64,000 bases of DNA from Pyrus communis. Its lineage: Eukaryota > Streptophyta > Magnoliopsida > Rosales > Rosaceae. Positions 33,652 through 46,774 of the stretch are shown here, piece after piece. Under the pieces are notes generated by a model that made no database searches, was not told the DNA's origin, and worked only from the letters and a program-made list of their open reading frames with translations. The DNA is taken from positions 13,046,817 through 13,110,816 of the forward strand of contig NC_084806.1 of assembly GCF_963583255.1 (NCBI RefSeq). The letters run 5' to 3'. Within the stretch, counting starts at the first letter, position 1, and every line of letters begins with the position of its first letter. The position numbers and the translations under genes were made by a program.

Positions 33652-34680
33652 AGGTTTTTTAATCAAAATAATCTTTGAGATTTACAAAACACATCACTTT
33701 AGTTATTGAAATTGAAAATCAATAAAAATGGTCTCTGAGATTGTTCACCATTCATTATTTTGATCATTCTGTTAAAAACTCTGTTAAGTGTTCCAAAGCT
33801 CTTGGTCGAAAGTTTGGGCAATTTTCAAAGCTTCGTAACTCAATCTTCTTAACCAAATTCAAACCATAATATATTAAAATGAAGATAGGAAAGTGTAGAA
33901 CAAGATTATACCTATTTGGAAGCCCAATGGTTGTCGAAGATGGTCGGAAAATAGTCTGAAATGTGACTGGTCTGAGGAAAAATTGGAAATCTCGTCGGAA
34001 ATCGAGTAAACTTTAAACGTTCATAACTTCTTCAATGCTCAAAGAAATCAAGTGATTCAAAGACGAAAATCATTCTTCTCGACAAGCCAAAGAGAATGGT
34101 ACCCTTCTCAATGGCTAAATCGTCATGGTTTGGCTGGAAAATGTCTTGAAAATGGGTATCTTGGTCTCAAGTTAGCCATTTTCGAGCTTTTTTTCGGTCA
34201 AATCATGGCAAATTAGCCATCGAGAAAGATACCATTCTCTTTGTTTTGTTGAATAGTATGATTTTCATTTTTGAATCACCCGATTTCGTTAAGTATTAAA
34301 GAAGTTATGAACGTTTAAAATTTACCCAGTTTCCGGCGAGTTTTTCATTTTTCCCGTCGACCAGTCACCTTTCAGGCTATTTTCCGGCCATCTCCAGCAA
34401 CCACTGGGCTTCCAAATAGGTATAATCTTGTTCTACACTTTCCCATTTTCATTTTGATATATTATGGGTCAAATGTTATTAAGAAGCGATTGAGTTACGA
34501 AACTTTGAAAATTACCCAAACTTCCAGCGAAGAGCTCGGGGACACTTAACAGAGTTTTTAATGGAATGATCAAAATAATAGATGGTGAATAATCTCATGG
34601 ACCATTTCTATTGATTTTCAATCTCAGGACCAAAGTAATGTGTGATGTAAATTTCAGGGACTATTTTGGCTAAAAAACCT
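33652..34680. mobile_element. Foldback element: ~510-bp inverted arms
   Basis: A near-palindrome centred at about 34166. The left end aggttttttaatcaaaata mirrors the right end (reverse complement aggttttttagccaaaata). Distinctive internal stretches such as tttggaagcccaatgg (left) and ccactgggcttccaaa (right) are also mirrored, with scattered mismatches. There is almost no loop. No target duplication was identified and no protein is encoded. It resembles long-TIR Mutator-like MITEs or foldback elements; its transcript would be a long double-stranded hairpin. Confidence 0.85.
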
Positions 34681-35113
34681 TTTTTATAGTTAAAAAAATC
34701 TCATAAATGACGAATTCGATATCAAATTAAGCTGTCCATTGTATCGCTTACCAGCAATGTGCTTTAAAAAAAAAAAAAAACAATCAAATTGAAAGAAAAG
34801 AAATGAAAGCATCGACCATTTATATATATAATATTACAGTGCGGCCGATGCAAAGGGCTCCTTTTGCTTCGTGGAAACTAGAGTGAGGAGGACTCATTTG
34901 TAAGCTCCAGAGTTTTCTAGGGTTTTTCTCTCTCTCTAAATTATTCACCAAAGGAGCGGTCCGTCTACTTCCCCGCTCCTCTTTCGATTTTCCCTCTCAT
35001 TTCTTTTCCTCCAATGCCATTAATCCTATATTTTCTCGCCTCCCAAACAGATCTCTCAGCCTGCCCGCTTCTGAAATTCGGGTTTTTTCCCCGGATTCCG
35101 GCTCCAATTATCA
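34681..35113 (+). other. Promoter and 5' leader of the LRR-kinase gene
   Basis: No other gene. A possible TATA box (tttatatatataata, about 34819-34833) lies some 285 bp before the ATG, followed by a CT-rich leader with ctctctctct at about 34928. Confidence 0.5.
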
Positions 35114-38100
35114 ATGCAAGTCCCCAATTCTGACGAAGCTGCCCCCGAAAGCACTAAGGTACCTGAGCAATCAGAAGCTGAAACCTCCAATCCGACTGTC
35201 GAAGATGAAGACGGCGGTGCCGCGGCCGACGGCGACGACGACCCTAGGGTTGTCGACATATCCGGCAAAAGCTTGGACTTTTCGATTGGGGAGAATTCTG
35301 AGGATGTCGGGGCTTTGTATTTGTACAAAAACGTGTTTAATTTATTGCCCAAGTCGATTGGCTCTCACAAGCGGTTGAGGACGCTGAAGTTCTTTGGGAA
35401 TGAGATTAATTTATTTTCGCCGTCAGCGGCAATGGAGTTTGAGAGCTTGGAATGCTTGCAAGTGAGGATGTCGTCGCCGGAGTTTGGTGGGTTGCCGTTG
35501 GATAAATTGAGTGGCTTGAAGGAGCTTGAGCTTTCCAAAGTGCCGACGAGGCCTTCGGGGTTTCAGATATTGAGCGAGATTGCTCGGCTCAAGTGCCTCA
35601 CCAAGCTCTCTGTTTGTCACTTCTCCATAAGGTAAAGCTTTTTTTCTGCTCAAGTACAACGCTGATTGCTGTGTTTTTCATTTGAGTTATTTCGATTCAA
35701 GTTTTTATGTAGTGAAGTAGACTGCATGGGCAGTGAGATTGTTCGTATGTTATCAAAGGTTTTCTTTGGAGCTGTTTTGACTAGTAAAAGATGAACCCAC
35801 ATGAAATTGAACTCTTAAATGGTTTCAGCATTTGTGTGTTTTGGCTAGTGAGTGAGCTTGAATGCGTTCGGAAGGAGTGAAGGTCGAGCTGCAAGGATCA
35901 TAGGCTAGATGATGTGGTAGGATGACTTCATTAGTTACTTGGGTTTTTACCCCTAGACGTTTCTTGTCTCTCTCTTAAGAGATATATAAAGTTTTTAATT
36001 TTGTATGTGATCCATGTTTCACCATTCTGATGGTTATACAATTCCGTTTCTGCAAACTCTCTGATATGCAACTGCTAACAAACACTCAGAAATGTAACAT
36101 AAAGAAGAGAAATCATAATTAATGGGATTGTAAAGTGAGACCTTTCTATTGGTGAAAGATATAATATTAATATGTAGTAGAGGTGTTTCTATGCAAGTTT
36201 AATGTACTGGTAACATGATGTCTTCAAGAACATTTTCTTATTCAATAATCGATCTTTCTGATGAAACACTGATAGGAGTTTTGTTTGTGGTCTGGAACTT
36301 AAGGATCTGGTAATCTTCTTGTTAATTATCGCTATTTGGTTAGCTATTGAGTGAAATTGTGTTTTTTATTATTGTGATTACCATTAAAATGGTTGGCTAT
36401 GTTTGTGTAATTTAGGCATCTAGTAAATCATAAAGAATGGTTTTTATTTTTTATTTTTTTCCATGGAAAAAATAGTTACCTACTTTAACTTATCCATTTT
36501 ATGGTGTGTTTACTGCAGATACCTCCCTCCAGAAATTGGCTGCTTAAACACTTTGGAATATCTAGATCTTTCATTCAACAAGATGAAGAATTTGCCTGCT
36601 GAAATCAGTAATTTAAATGACTTGATATCGTTAAAAGTTGCTAATAATAAATTGGTGGAATTACCTTCGACTTTGTCCTCTTTGCAAAGGTTGGAGATCA
36701 TGGACCTGTCAAATAATAGGTTGACATCACTAGGGTCTCTTGAACTTGACTTGATGCACAACCTTCAGATTTTAAATCTTCAGGTACTTACATACTACTA
36801 CAGACTAGGATTATTATAGTCAAGTATTCCTTTTCAGGGTTTGTATTCTTCTATCTGTTATTTCCACTGATGACATTCCAACACTTAATTCATTGGATCA
36901 AGATTTTATTTTATTCCACATACTATCCGTTATAACTTGCTGAAAATCATATTCTGCTGCTACTCTCTTCATGATGGCTGTGTGCTTATTCTTTTTGTGC
37001 TGAACCACTTAAAACCTTAACATAAACTTTAAAGTTTTAGGCGATCATGTTTCTTACAACCATGGTGCATATTCTGTTCTAATTCATTTTGTTTCTACTT
37101 CTGCAAACAGTGTTTAAGTTCACTTGCAAAGCCATGGTTTATTAATTAGGTTTTTGGTTTCTTTTATTTTTGAATTGTACTATGTATAGTCTTAACTTTC
37201 TTTTAGAGTAATTGTTATTTAGTTGTTTTTTTTAATATGATATGTAAACCTAACGGTTTGTTTTGTGATCTTCTATGGTTCAGTACAACAAGCTTCCCAC
37301 TTTCTGTCAAATACCCTCATGGATATGTTGCAATTTGGAAGGAAGTGGGAAGGACACACACAGTGATGATATTTCCATTTCCTCTGTTGAAATGGATGTA
37401 TATGAAACCCCCCTTCAGAAAAATAATGAAAGCCATTTTCGTAGAGGTAAGGCTGTGGAATTACATATGTAATTTATTTAGTGTTCAGTTTTAGGTAGTC
37501 AACGCTCTCTCCTTGATTCTCTCTATTATATATATTAGTATGTGATATCGTACTGTTAATGTGTTTACAGGCTTTCATCATAACTCAGCAAGTCTAATTT
37601 TCACGCATTCATCGACCAGTAGGTGCTGTGCAACTCGGAGGTCAGGTAGGTGGAGGAAGCAAGGGTATAGGTTGCAGCAGAGAGCTCGTCAAGAACGCTT
37701 AAACAACAGCAGGAAGTTGAAAGGTCTTGATCTTTCCAAGCAGTTACATGTGAAGGAAGATGGAGAATGCAAACCAGGCAACCCTGACCTTCTTGCTTCT
37801 GAATCTTACCCTGAAGGTGCATCAGTCATTATCAATCTGGACGATGATGTTGAGAAAGATTTACTTTCTAGGGAAGTGCAAAGTGAAAATGTTGTGTGCC
37901 ATGATATGAGTTTGAAGGAGCATTCTGTAGGAAATTCCTCATCAGTGAGTCCAGACTCTAGTGCAGTAGATGAAAGTGATGAAAAGGATTGTTGTGAGTT
38001 TGATGCATCGTCGGCCCCCAATCAACGGGTTTATGGTGTGGAAGATGAAGGTTCATCTTCAGATACATCAAAAAGTATTTGTCAACCCAAAAGGCACCCT

Positions 38101-41100
38101 GATGGGTGCCTTGATAATCCGAGACGGCCCAAACATCCTAGATACAGTTCTAATAGTTCAAACTTGTCTCGGAAATATAATGACATCTCAGTTTGCAGCA
38201 CTGAGGACCATCTTTCAGATGGCTTTTACGATGCAGGGCGTGACAGGCCATTCATGCCACTAGAACTCTATGATGAAAAGTTCCGTCTTGACTCACGTGA
38301 AGTCATTCTCTTGGACAGGTTATTATTTATGCAAGTCGTTTATGTTGACACGTATTTGCTGTCCTCTTGGTTTTCTACTGATAATGGTCGTATCGTTTAA
38401 TTTATCTCCAGGCAATGGGATAAAGAGTTGGATGTAATTTTATGTTCTGCCCAAGAATTGGTGAATCGTTTAAATACGGATGGAAATAAGGCTGATATGC
38501 TGCAGATTGCATCACTACTTGCTCTGTTTGTATCAGATCACTTTGGGGGGAGTGATAGGAGTGCTCTTGTTGAATGGTCACGAAAAGCTAATCCTCTTTC
38601 AGACTACAAGAAGCCTTTTGTTTGCACCTGCCCAACTGGAAACAAGGGCTTTATTAGTTTGTCCACTAAACCAGTGGTAAAGAATGTTGAAGATATCATT
38701 TTTTCTGATGTCTGTGAGAAATCTCTTCATTCTATCAAAGCACGACGAAATTCCATTGTAGTTCCCATTGGAACCTTGCAGTTTGGTGTGTGTCGGCATA
38801 GAGCATTGCTATTGAAGGTTATTCTTGTATTAAATTTATCATTTATTATTTGTACCGATGTCTATTATTTGCAATAGGTATTAATTTGGTATTCTAATCT
38901 GATGAAACTTTATTTCTGTAGTATCTTTGTGATTGGGTGGAGCCTCGAGTACCTTGTGAGCTGATTAGGGGTTATTTGGATTTCATGCCACATGCGTGGA
39001 ATATTGTATTAATCAAGAGAGGTGCCAAAGAGATTCGAATGTTAGTTGATGCATGTCGTCCACATGATATAAGAGTGGAGACGGATCCCGAATATTATTG
39101 TAGGTCAGTATATCATGTAAATGATCTTGGTAATTCTTCACTATTGAAGATGCTCTGAATACAGTAAAATGTTTTTTTTAGAGCTTATTCATGTTCTGGG
39201 TCACTGTATTTGCAATACCAAACTAATTTTGCCTGCTTGGGTGGTAAAACATATGGTGATTTTTTCGAATATAAATTTTATTACATACCAAAAACATGGC
39301 ATAATATGTTTATTTCTTAGAGGATATTTGTTGCTGAGACTTTGTGTGTAAATTCAATTTGTGATGGCAGGTATATTCCTCTCAGTCGGACCAAAGTTTA
39401 TCTTCCAATTCGAAACAGCCCTGCTCCTACCTCCTTACATTCTATGCCCTCTTGTGATGAAACTCTGAAAAACTCTGTTACTTCTCTCGTCCGGCGCAAA
39501 TATGGATCAAATGAGGCAGCAGGAAAGGTGTGTTTCTTGAAGTTTAATCCGTTGTCCGGCCGGAAAACTTTGGAGCTATTTTCAGGCCTTAAGTAGTTGG
39601 CTGTGCTGGCAATTATTTGATAGGTCTGAAAATTCCTAGGCTTGTTACTACAATTAATGATCTAAATCTTGCTTTTGTTTGCTTGTGGATGCTGCAGATG
39701 CGTACTTCCGTGGTATATGGAACTTCAACGGATGAAATTAGGAACTTTGACTACAACTGCTTAGGGGAAATAAGGATTTTAGGTGCTTTGAAACACCCTT
39801 GCATAGTGGAAATGTATGGACATCAGATATCTTCCAAGTGGGTTCCTCCTGGAGATGGTAATAGTGAGCATCGTATATTGCAGTCTATAATTTGGATGGA
39901 GGACATAAAAGGGGGTTCCTTACAGGTGAATTCAACTGTAGATCGTAAAGTTTCAGGTTTAATTTTGCTAGGGTTGACTTGTATTTTTTTTTTTTTAATA
40001 TTTTCATCCCCATCATCTGACAGAATTATATAGAAAAGTTATCAAAAGCTGGTGAGAAGCATCTCCCAGTGGAGTTAGCTTTGCGCATTGCTAAAAATGT
40101 TGCATGTGCACTGGTGGAGCTGCATTCAAAGCACATTATTCACCGGGACATAAAAAGTGCAAACATATTGATTGATCTGGATAGAAAGAGAGCTGATGGA
40201 ACACCTGTTGTGAAGCTCTGTGATTTTGATAGGGCAATTCCCCTTCGATCTTACTTGCATACATGCTGCATTGCCCACGTTGGAATACCTTCTGCTAATG
40301 TTTGTGCTGGAACACCTCGCTGGATGGCCCCAGAGGTTTTGCGAGCAGTGCATGAACAAAATATTTATGGATTGGTAAGTTCCTCCTCTGGTCAGTTTGT
40401 CGCATATTTCTAATCATTGATTTATTCTCTGATCTGTACCTCTTTTACATCTGTTTGGTAGTGAACTATTTGTGTACAAAATGATATAGATATGCATTGA
40501 AGTGTTCATTTACTATGTTCATTAAGTTATAGACAAGTTTTCTTTTGAAATATGTTAGAATAGGATCTAGTTAGTATAATCGAGCATATCTTTTGTTGAC
40601 AAACAACTGTTTTAAAGCTAGGACAACCACAAATAGCACTGCATGAAATCAATCTATCTAAAAAAAAAAAAAACTTTCCCATTGGAGTCCGAGATGGTTC
40701 CAAGGGTTCCAACACCAATATTGTAGCTTTTTTCTATCTTAAATTTGTGTTGTTAAGTTTGTTTCCCTTTTGGTAACAGGAAATTGATATCTGGTCATTT
40801 GGGTGCTTGCTGTTGGAAATGTTGACTTTGCAAATTCCGTACTTGGGAGTACCTGACTTGGAGATTCATGAACTTCTGACGGTACTACTCCTCTTGTTCT
40901 ATCTCTATTTTATGGACAATTTTGTATGGATTGTTAGAGAATGTGTAATATGAATGAGTAGTGGGATTTATTTGTAAGATTTTGAGGTCTCCATACTTTT
41001 GTTGATTTGAGTTCGTACATGCTGCATTCGTGGAATACATCAATAGTTGTTTGTTGAACCAGATTTCTATTCCTGTCAGTGAAGTGAGAAAGTGAATATG

Positions 41101-41534
41101 TTATTCTCATATAATATTGCTTCATTATTCCACAGCATAAGTTGGCTTGGCATTAAGACTCAATCAAGCATGTAGACTGTCGAGAGCGTTAGCTAATCTT
41201 TTTAGGTTGCCTCTGTGTATCGTTTAATGAAATTGTACATTCAATGTTTTGTTACTTCTGAAGTAATCTGCTGCTTCTTGTTTGTTTCGTGCAGAAGGGA
41301 AAACGACCAAATTTAACGGATGACTTGGAGGTGTTTCGGTCGTTGAATGAGCCAGTAATGACTCAAGCGGGCGCAGAACTTGATGGAACAGAGGCTGACT
41401 TAGACACACTGAGATTTCTTGTTGACTTGTTTTACCAATGTACGGAGGAGAATCCGGAGAATCGTCCTACAGCTGACAACCTCTACGAATTGATACTGGA
41501 GCACAGCAAAACTCATAGAGACTCCGAAACTTAG
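35114..41534 (+). CDS. LRR / EDR1-like domain / protein kinase, DFD instead of DFG
   Basis: 11 exons: 35114-35631, 36519-36783, 37284-37446, 37571-38318, 38412-38817, 38922-39103, 39371-39527, 39698-39925, 40024-40374, 40780-40881 and 41295-41534. Introns are GT-AG; the CDS is 3360 nt, 1119 aa. An acidic N-terminus is followed by leucine-rich repeats (aa ~60-265, e.g. LEYLDLSFNKMKNLP), a basic then Ser/Asp-rich linker and an EDR1-like domain (aa ~575-775, VCRHRALLLKYLCDWV). The kinase domain is at aa ~800-1110, with HRD at 929-931, DFD at 956-958 and APE at 991-993. The N-lobe lacks an obvious glycine loop; AAGK (Lys813) may be the ATP-site lysine. The architecture matches a plant LRR-kinase group related to Raf-like MAP3Ks (Arabidopsis At1g04210-like, from memory). 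No signal peptide or membrane span, so cytosolic. Substrates unknown. Confidence 0.93.
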
Positions 41535-42479
41535 AAATCCTAGGTTGAACTTTTGAGTAATCATAATCTATAGCAAACCTCTTAATTTTATGCCCCAATG
41601 ATGTATTCGTAAGTTATTTTATTTCTTTTGGGCCAAAGTGTTTGGGATTGCCCTGGAATCATTGCAGACGGTTGTACGAGTAGGGTTTGTAATTTTCTTG
41701 GTAGCTATTTCTGCGATTTACGACGAACAGGTGAATCAAAAAAGCCTCCAAATTATTGTTCTATATATTAGGAGTTTGGTGTTTGGCTGCCCATGTTTAC
41801 TGGTTATAAATTTAGTTGTTCAGGGTAATCTGCAACTAGGTAGCAACTTAGCAGTAGGTTCTGAACATGTGCGGTACCAGAGAGCGTTTGTTGGTGCTCC
41901 ATGTGGTGATTGGGAGCCTGTTTTGGAATGCTTTTGTATAAAGTACTTGTCATTTATGCTCGTGAGAAGTCTACCAAATATTTTATTAGAAATTCATGAA
42001 TCTTGTTGAAAAAGCACTTTAAAAAGCTCCCGTCAAAATCACTTCTGAGGGGAAGCACTTTTCCTAGAGTGAGTGTTGGAGGGTCCTCCTAGAATGATGG
42101 ATCACACTCCCAAACTGGCCCGAAGCTTCGGGGGAAAGCATCCAAAACTGCTTTTAGTTTTCAAGAACACACTAAACACTACTGGAATCGCCCTTGATTA
42201 TCTGGCAACAATTAAGACTGGAAATTTGTGTATGATAGTGTAAAATGTCATTATACAAAATATAAAAACTAGTTTGTACATAAACAATAGTGTGATAAAA
42301 TAAAGGGGAAGAGGGAATTCATGTAAATAATTTAGGGTCTGTCTGCTTGGTCAATGATTTTGATCATTCTTAAAATAACTTTGATTAACTTCTCTTCAGA
42401 ACATTTTTTCATAAAATTTGGTATTTAACTTAAAAACAATTTTCAATATTAAACTTTGAACTTTGAGTACCAGACGGGG
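41535..42479. other. 3' flank of the LRR-kinase gene, no other gene
   Basis: Probable 3' UTR followed by AT-rich intergenic DNA. No supported exon or repeat. Confidence 0.5.
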
Positions 42480-43440
42480 GTTTTTTTTTTCTTTTTTTTT
42501 CTTTTTTTTTTTTTTTTATAAAAAAAAAAAAAACCTCGACGGTACGAGGGGAGTTTTATTAATAAAAAAAATGATACGCCTAATTTGTTTTTTTGGGGAG
42601 GGGGGCATAAAGCTAACCCCTTATACAAGAAAAAAAATTAAAAAAATACATGAAAAGAAAAGAGGATATGAACCTTAACCTTCTAAAAACAAAAACAATA
42701 AAGATGCAAGGAAAAGAGGGGGAGACATAAAACCTAACCCCTCTAAAGCCGAACCTGAAGGTCTAAACCTACAAAATAGAACAAGGAACATCACAAGGTT
42801 AAGAAAAAATAAAACAAGAAAGTTAGACAAACCTGTATGCAGAAATGCACATTAATTTGAGAAGTGGAAACCAGGAAAGCCAACATAGTTAGGAAAAAAA
42901 AAAAAAAAGCGGCATGAAGCGCCATTGGACGAGAATCATGCTATACCAAAGTTAGAGAAGACAAGCCCATGTTAGCAAATTTGTCTGCAACTACACTTCC
43001 TTCGCGATATACATGAGAGGCATAGAAAGTCATCTTTTATGTCCACATTACCAAGAATTGCCTTTTTATCCATAAAATTGAACCCTTTTGAAACTAGGCC
43101 AATGCAATCAGAAATACGTCAACCCTTACAAAAATGCCAATTGATGAGAAGAAATTATGCGAGTGGCAATAGGGCCATGTCGATCAGCGAGAATCTTGAG
43201 AATAATTTTGAATAGAAAGTTAGCAAGAGCAATTGGCCGGTACTGAGCAATGGTGGTAGCCCCTTCTACCTTAGGGATAAGGACCACAAATTTGTAATTA
43301 GCATTTGGATAAAGTCAGCCTGCTTAAAAAAACTTGTACGAATGCAATAACATCTAAATCAATAATATCCCAACATGATTGATAGAAAGAACCTGGAAAG
43401 CCATCAGGTATCCTATACTGCCAGTAGAGCATGATCTTTT
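42480..43440 (-). mobile_element. L1-type LINE remnant with internal deletion
   Basis: On the minus strand, from about 43430, the sequence reads as plant L1 reverse transcriptase (PDGFPGSFYQSCW, then IPKVEGATT, QYRPIALANFLFKI and ADRHGPIATRIIS) with stops and frame changes. At about 43060 it passes abruptly to the end of an L1 RNase H (SHVYREGSVVADKFANMGL), so the rest of the reverse transcriptase is deleted. The 3' end is an A-rich tail, seen on + as the T tracts at 42480-42519. It is 5' truncated. No target duplication was identified. Confidence 0.8.
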
Positions 43441-44648
43441 GCTGAGATTATTATGGACTGGTTGGTAGTTGGCACCCAAAAACCAATTCATGGACATGAT
43501 TGTCAATCGAACCGACCTCAATCCATATGTAGCTACCACCAATACCACCGGATGAATAAACTTACCAACCTTGATTATGTACTTGTAACGTCTGATGAAG
43601 GGTCAGCGGCCTTGAGGTACCACAGATGCATCAACTCGGATTTCGCATCGCTTAAGGCTTCATGTGGGAGTTATCGATATGCAATCTATGTAGCGGTAGT
43701 GCATGGTGCCTAAAGAGATTGAAGGTTTTGATCTTGTGGGTTGATGGGCTGAATCTGCAAACCAGCTGAAGCCTCCCCCTTTACACCATTATGACACGAA
43801 GCTTCTATGCGAAAGCTGTAAACTTTAAACGGCAGTGTGAAGTTACAGTTGGTGAAGGAGTGTGTCTCTTGCCTGCCATGTCTGTAGTTAACAAACAAAT
43901 TGATAGACAATAAAATGACCTATGACCCCATAACATTGCTTTTTCTAGTTTCTATTTCCTTTTCCTTAATATTCATTTAGGGAAAGAAAAATAGCTAGCA
44001 AAATGCTCCTAGAATTGTTACCAAAAACCTTTGTCTTCGAAATAAAAACAGTGGGAGTAACATGCACTATTCCAAATTGATATCTAAAGAAAGGAAAAAA
44101 TCACCCTTCCTCTTGCTTGTATTTTGACTTGGTGTGAGACATGCATGCAGCTAGTGCAGTAATAAATAATAATTAACCATTCTCTCCCAAAAGAAAAAAA
44201 AGCCTATTAGGCATTAGCATTGAGCTTGAGGGATAGAGCATAAAAACACAGATACTTGCACTCCAAAAATATGTCAAGTTATCAGAGAGACGAGCTAAAG
44301 ATTTATTTTCAAAACATTGATATCGTCCTCAACTTGTTAATTATCATTTGCACAGTCCGATAGATGCAAGATTGTAGCCCAAAAGGCCTTGGTAATGGGG
44401 TTGGGATATTCAAACTCCTCTTTCATGTCTCTAGCCGATGTAGGATATTTCAACAAAATAATTAGCAACCATGTGGAGCCAAGGGAACTCATCCAACACA
44501 CAGGGCCAAGGGACCCACCATCATCTCGTGGGGCCAAGGGACCCACCCATCATGTGACAGTATAAGCCTGCTTTTTGGTTCTGATACTTTGTCAGATTAT
44601 CAAAGAGATGAGCCAAATGCCCACTTCCAACCACATCGATATTGTCCC
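43441..44648. other. Intergenic with a ~320-bp spaced duplication
   Basis: No gene. Sequence at about 44281-44345 (agagacgagc..., cgtcctcaacttgttaatta) recurs at 44597-44648 and continues across the gypsy element at 56750 onwards (ctccaacttgttaattatca). The gatgtaggatatttcaac stretch near 44440 recurs near 56870. Two paired ggccaagggacccacc motifs lie at about 44505 and 44533. Confidence 0.55.
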
Positions 44649-45939
44649 TGATAACTCATATATTTCATGCATCTATACCATTCATTCCTAGTCTCTTTGT
44701 GATATTTTTGAGTTAAACTGGTTACGTTTACCCTCTTTTATTAATGTGCAGTTAATTGTATTTTAAAGTCCATTTGAGGGCAAATGAGGCAAAATGGTGT
44801 TGAAAGTGGAGAATTCAATAAGGATTTTATTGTAGAGAGATTCAAAGTGAACAATTGAATATGGTGATGAATATGGCCCCTTAAGAGACCAATAACAGTA
44901 AAAAAAAAAAAAAAAAAAAAAAATTTGAAATAAAGGCTCAATTATTGAGATGTGTTGCCATTATGTAACAGCCACTTTTACCTTATAAAATCTATCTTTC
45001 AGTCACTTTTACACAAGGCCCATCTTGGGGCTGCCCAGAGCACTCTCTTCTCTTTCTTTGGCTTTTCTTTCAGAAATAAAACCCTATTTCCCTTCACCAT
45101 CTACTGCCATCAAAGAAACCACCCAGCCACACTGTTCTTGAAGGAGTTCCACATGAGAATTGCTTTAGGAGGTTTCTTGTATGAACTTTAATTTCACTCA
45201 TATTGTTCTTCATATTTATATATTATGTTATCATGTTGTATAATTAAGTTCATAGCTGGGGATTTAGATGTAGCCTCGCAAAACTACTCTATGTTATTAA
45301 GTTGAAGTATTCAATTACTAATATGTTTTCTTGTTTCATTCACTGATTTTATAGTTTAATTTGTTTGTTTATCTTAATGTTTTGTCACCATTAGGGTTTC
45401 CCACAGATTATTTGATCAAGGTTATAGTACACATCATGCTTAATCTTGGTGGACATGTGAATGAATGAAGAAATTGTTATGCAAACATCCTGCCATGTGA
45501 TTTCTTTGGTTCTTTGAAGTTTTATTATTCTTAATGGATTCTTAATTGGTAATCTAAGTTGAACATCACAACTAGGTTGCAGATTAGGAGTATTTAATCA
45601 CAACCACACATCAAATGGATGATCATAAATAAATAAAACGAACCCTAGTTGCAAATTGGAGAGCTGAGTACGTTTGACTTAATTTTCATGGAGTTGGCTT
45701 GTAAAGGTGAAATCGGTATCCCTAGTTCCATCAATCTATCATTCATATTTACATTTTTTAGCATTTCAAGTTACTTTACTTTTCAAACAAAAATCCAAAA
45801 TCAATTTTTTAGTTTCATTGTTTAGTTAGGTTTTACATAAAGTTAGTAACTTATAGAGGTCTAATAAGTCCTTGTGGTATGACACCCTTACTTGTGCCAT
45901 TATATTATCCTTATATTTGCATTTGAAAGGAACACAACA
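44649..45939 (+). repeat. 5' LTR of the gypsy element
   Basis: 1291 bp, starting TGATAAC and ending ACAACA. Contains an A run (23 or so A) at about 44900-44922. Confidence 0.85.
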
Positions 45940-46063
45940 AAATTTTGGTGTTTAGTCTCCTCTAATTGCTTTCTTTATAAACCCTATATGTTTTTGTTTT
46001 ATTAGTTTAGATTTTTTTTTTTATATTTTTAATTTAGTTTGTTTTGATTTCAAGTGGTATAAT

Positions 46064-46774
46064 ATGATGTATGGTGTATGTCCTTTATGTGGTCAGACTA
46101 TCCATCCTCTTCAATTATGTCCAATGAGAGATGAATTTTCTACGTTTGTCTGAAAACACTCACACCTAACCAAGGGCCACTGCAACCATTGTCAAACACA
46201 TATAGACCTGTATGGAGGAACCTTTATCATGACCCTTGGAACAACATGGAGGCTCCAAATCAAGAATTTGCACATCCACCACAACATGACTCTTTTTACA
46301 ATTCTTTAGAGGATGCTTTTGAAGCTACTTGCTCAAAACAATTTGCAATTTCAACAATCAACGAGTAGCACTATTCAGAACCACTTCATAGCACTAACTA
46401 AGTTGAAAATTCAAGCGGATCAGATTGTCCAAGCTTTAAATGAACAACAATCCGGTGGTGATTATGAAAAAGAAAAAGAGGAACAACCAAAGGAAGCTTG
46501 CTGTGCATATTTTTATAGTGAGGTTCTTGAGTTTTACGAAGATGAAGAGCTTTACACTCCTCCCAAGCTATATGTTCCACCAGTTCCTTTTCCAAGGAGA
46601 TTTGTCAAACAAAAGCATGATGAGTGTTTGAAGCTCTTCCTTAGTCTTCTAATTCAATCGAATGTTTTTCAAATTCTATGTCAGATTCTTCATGTTGTTT
46701 TATATCTTTTTAGGTGCCATGTTTGGAGTCTTTGGAAGATGATTGGCTACCAAATCAAGAGGAAAATGAATTGA
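46064..46774 (+). pseudogene. Gag-like remnants of the gypsy element
   Basis: A short frame from 46064 carries CPLCGQTIHPLQLC, a CX2CX4HX4C zinc knuckle, and stops at 46153. Downstream coding-like text in shifted frames follows. An Asn/Trp/Pro stretch typical of this group lies at about 46200-46300. A 153-codon frame (46313-46774) has Gln-rich and acidic segments and a Pro/Tyr/Phe part. It is broken by stops and has no enzymatic domain. Confidence 0.6.

Noticed and set aside
38599..38799. Antisense frame within the LRR-kinase gene
   Set aside because: Shadow of exon 5.
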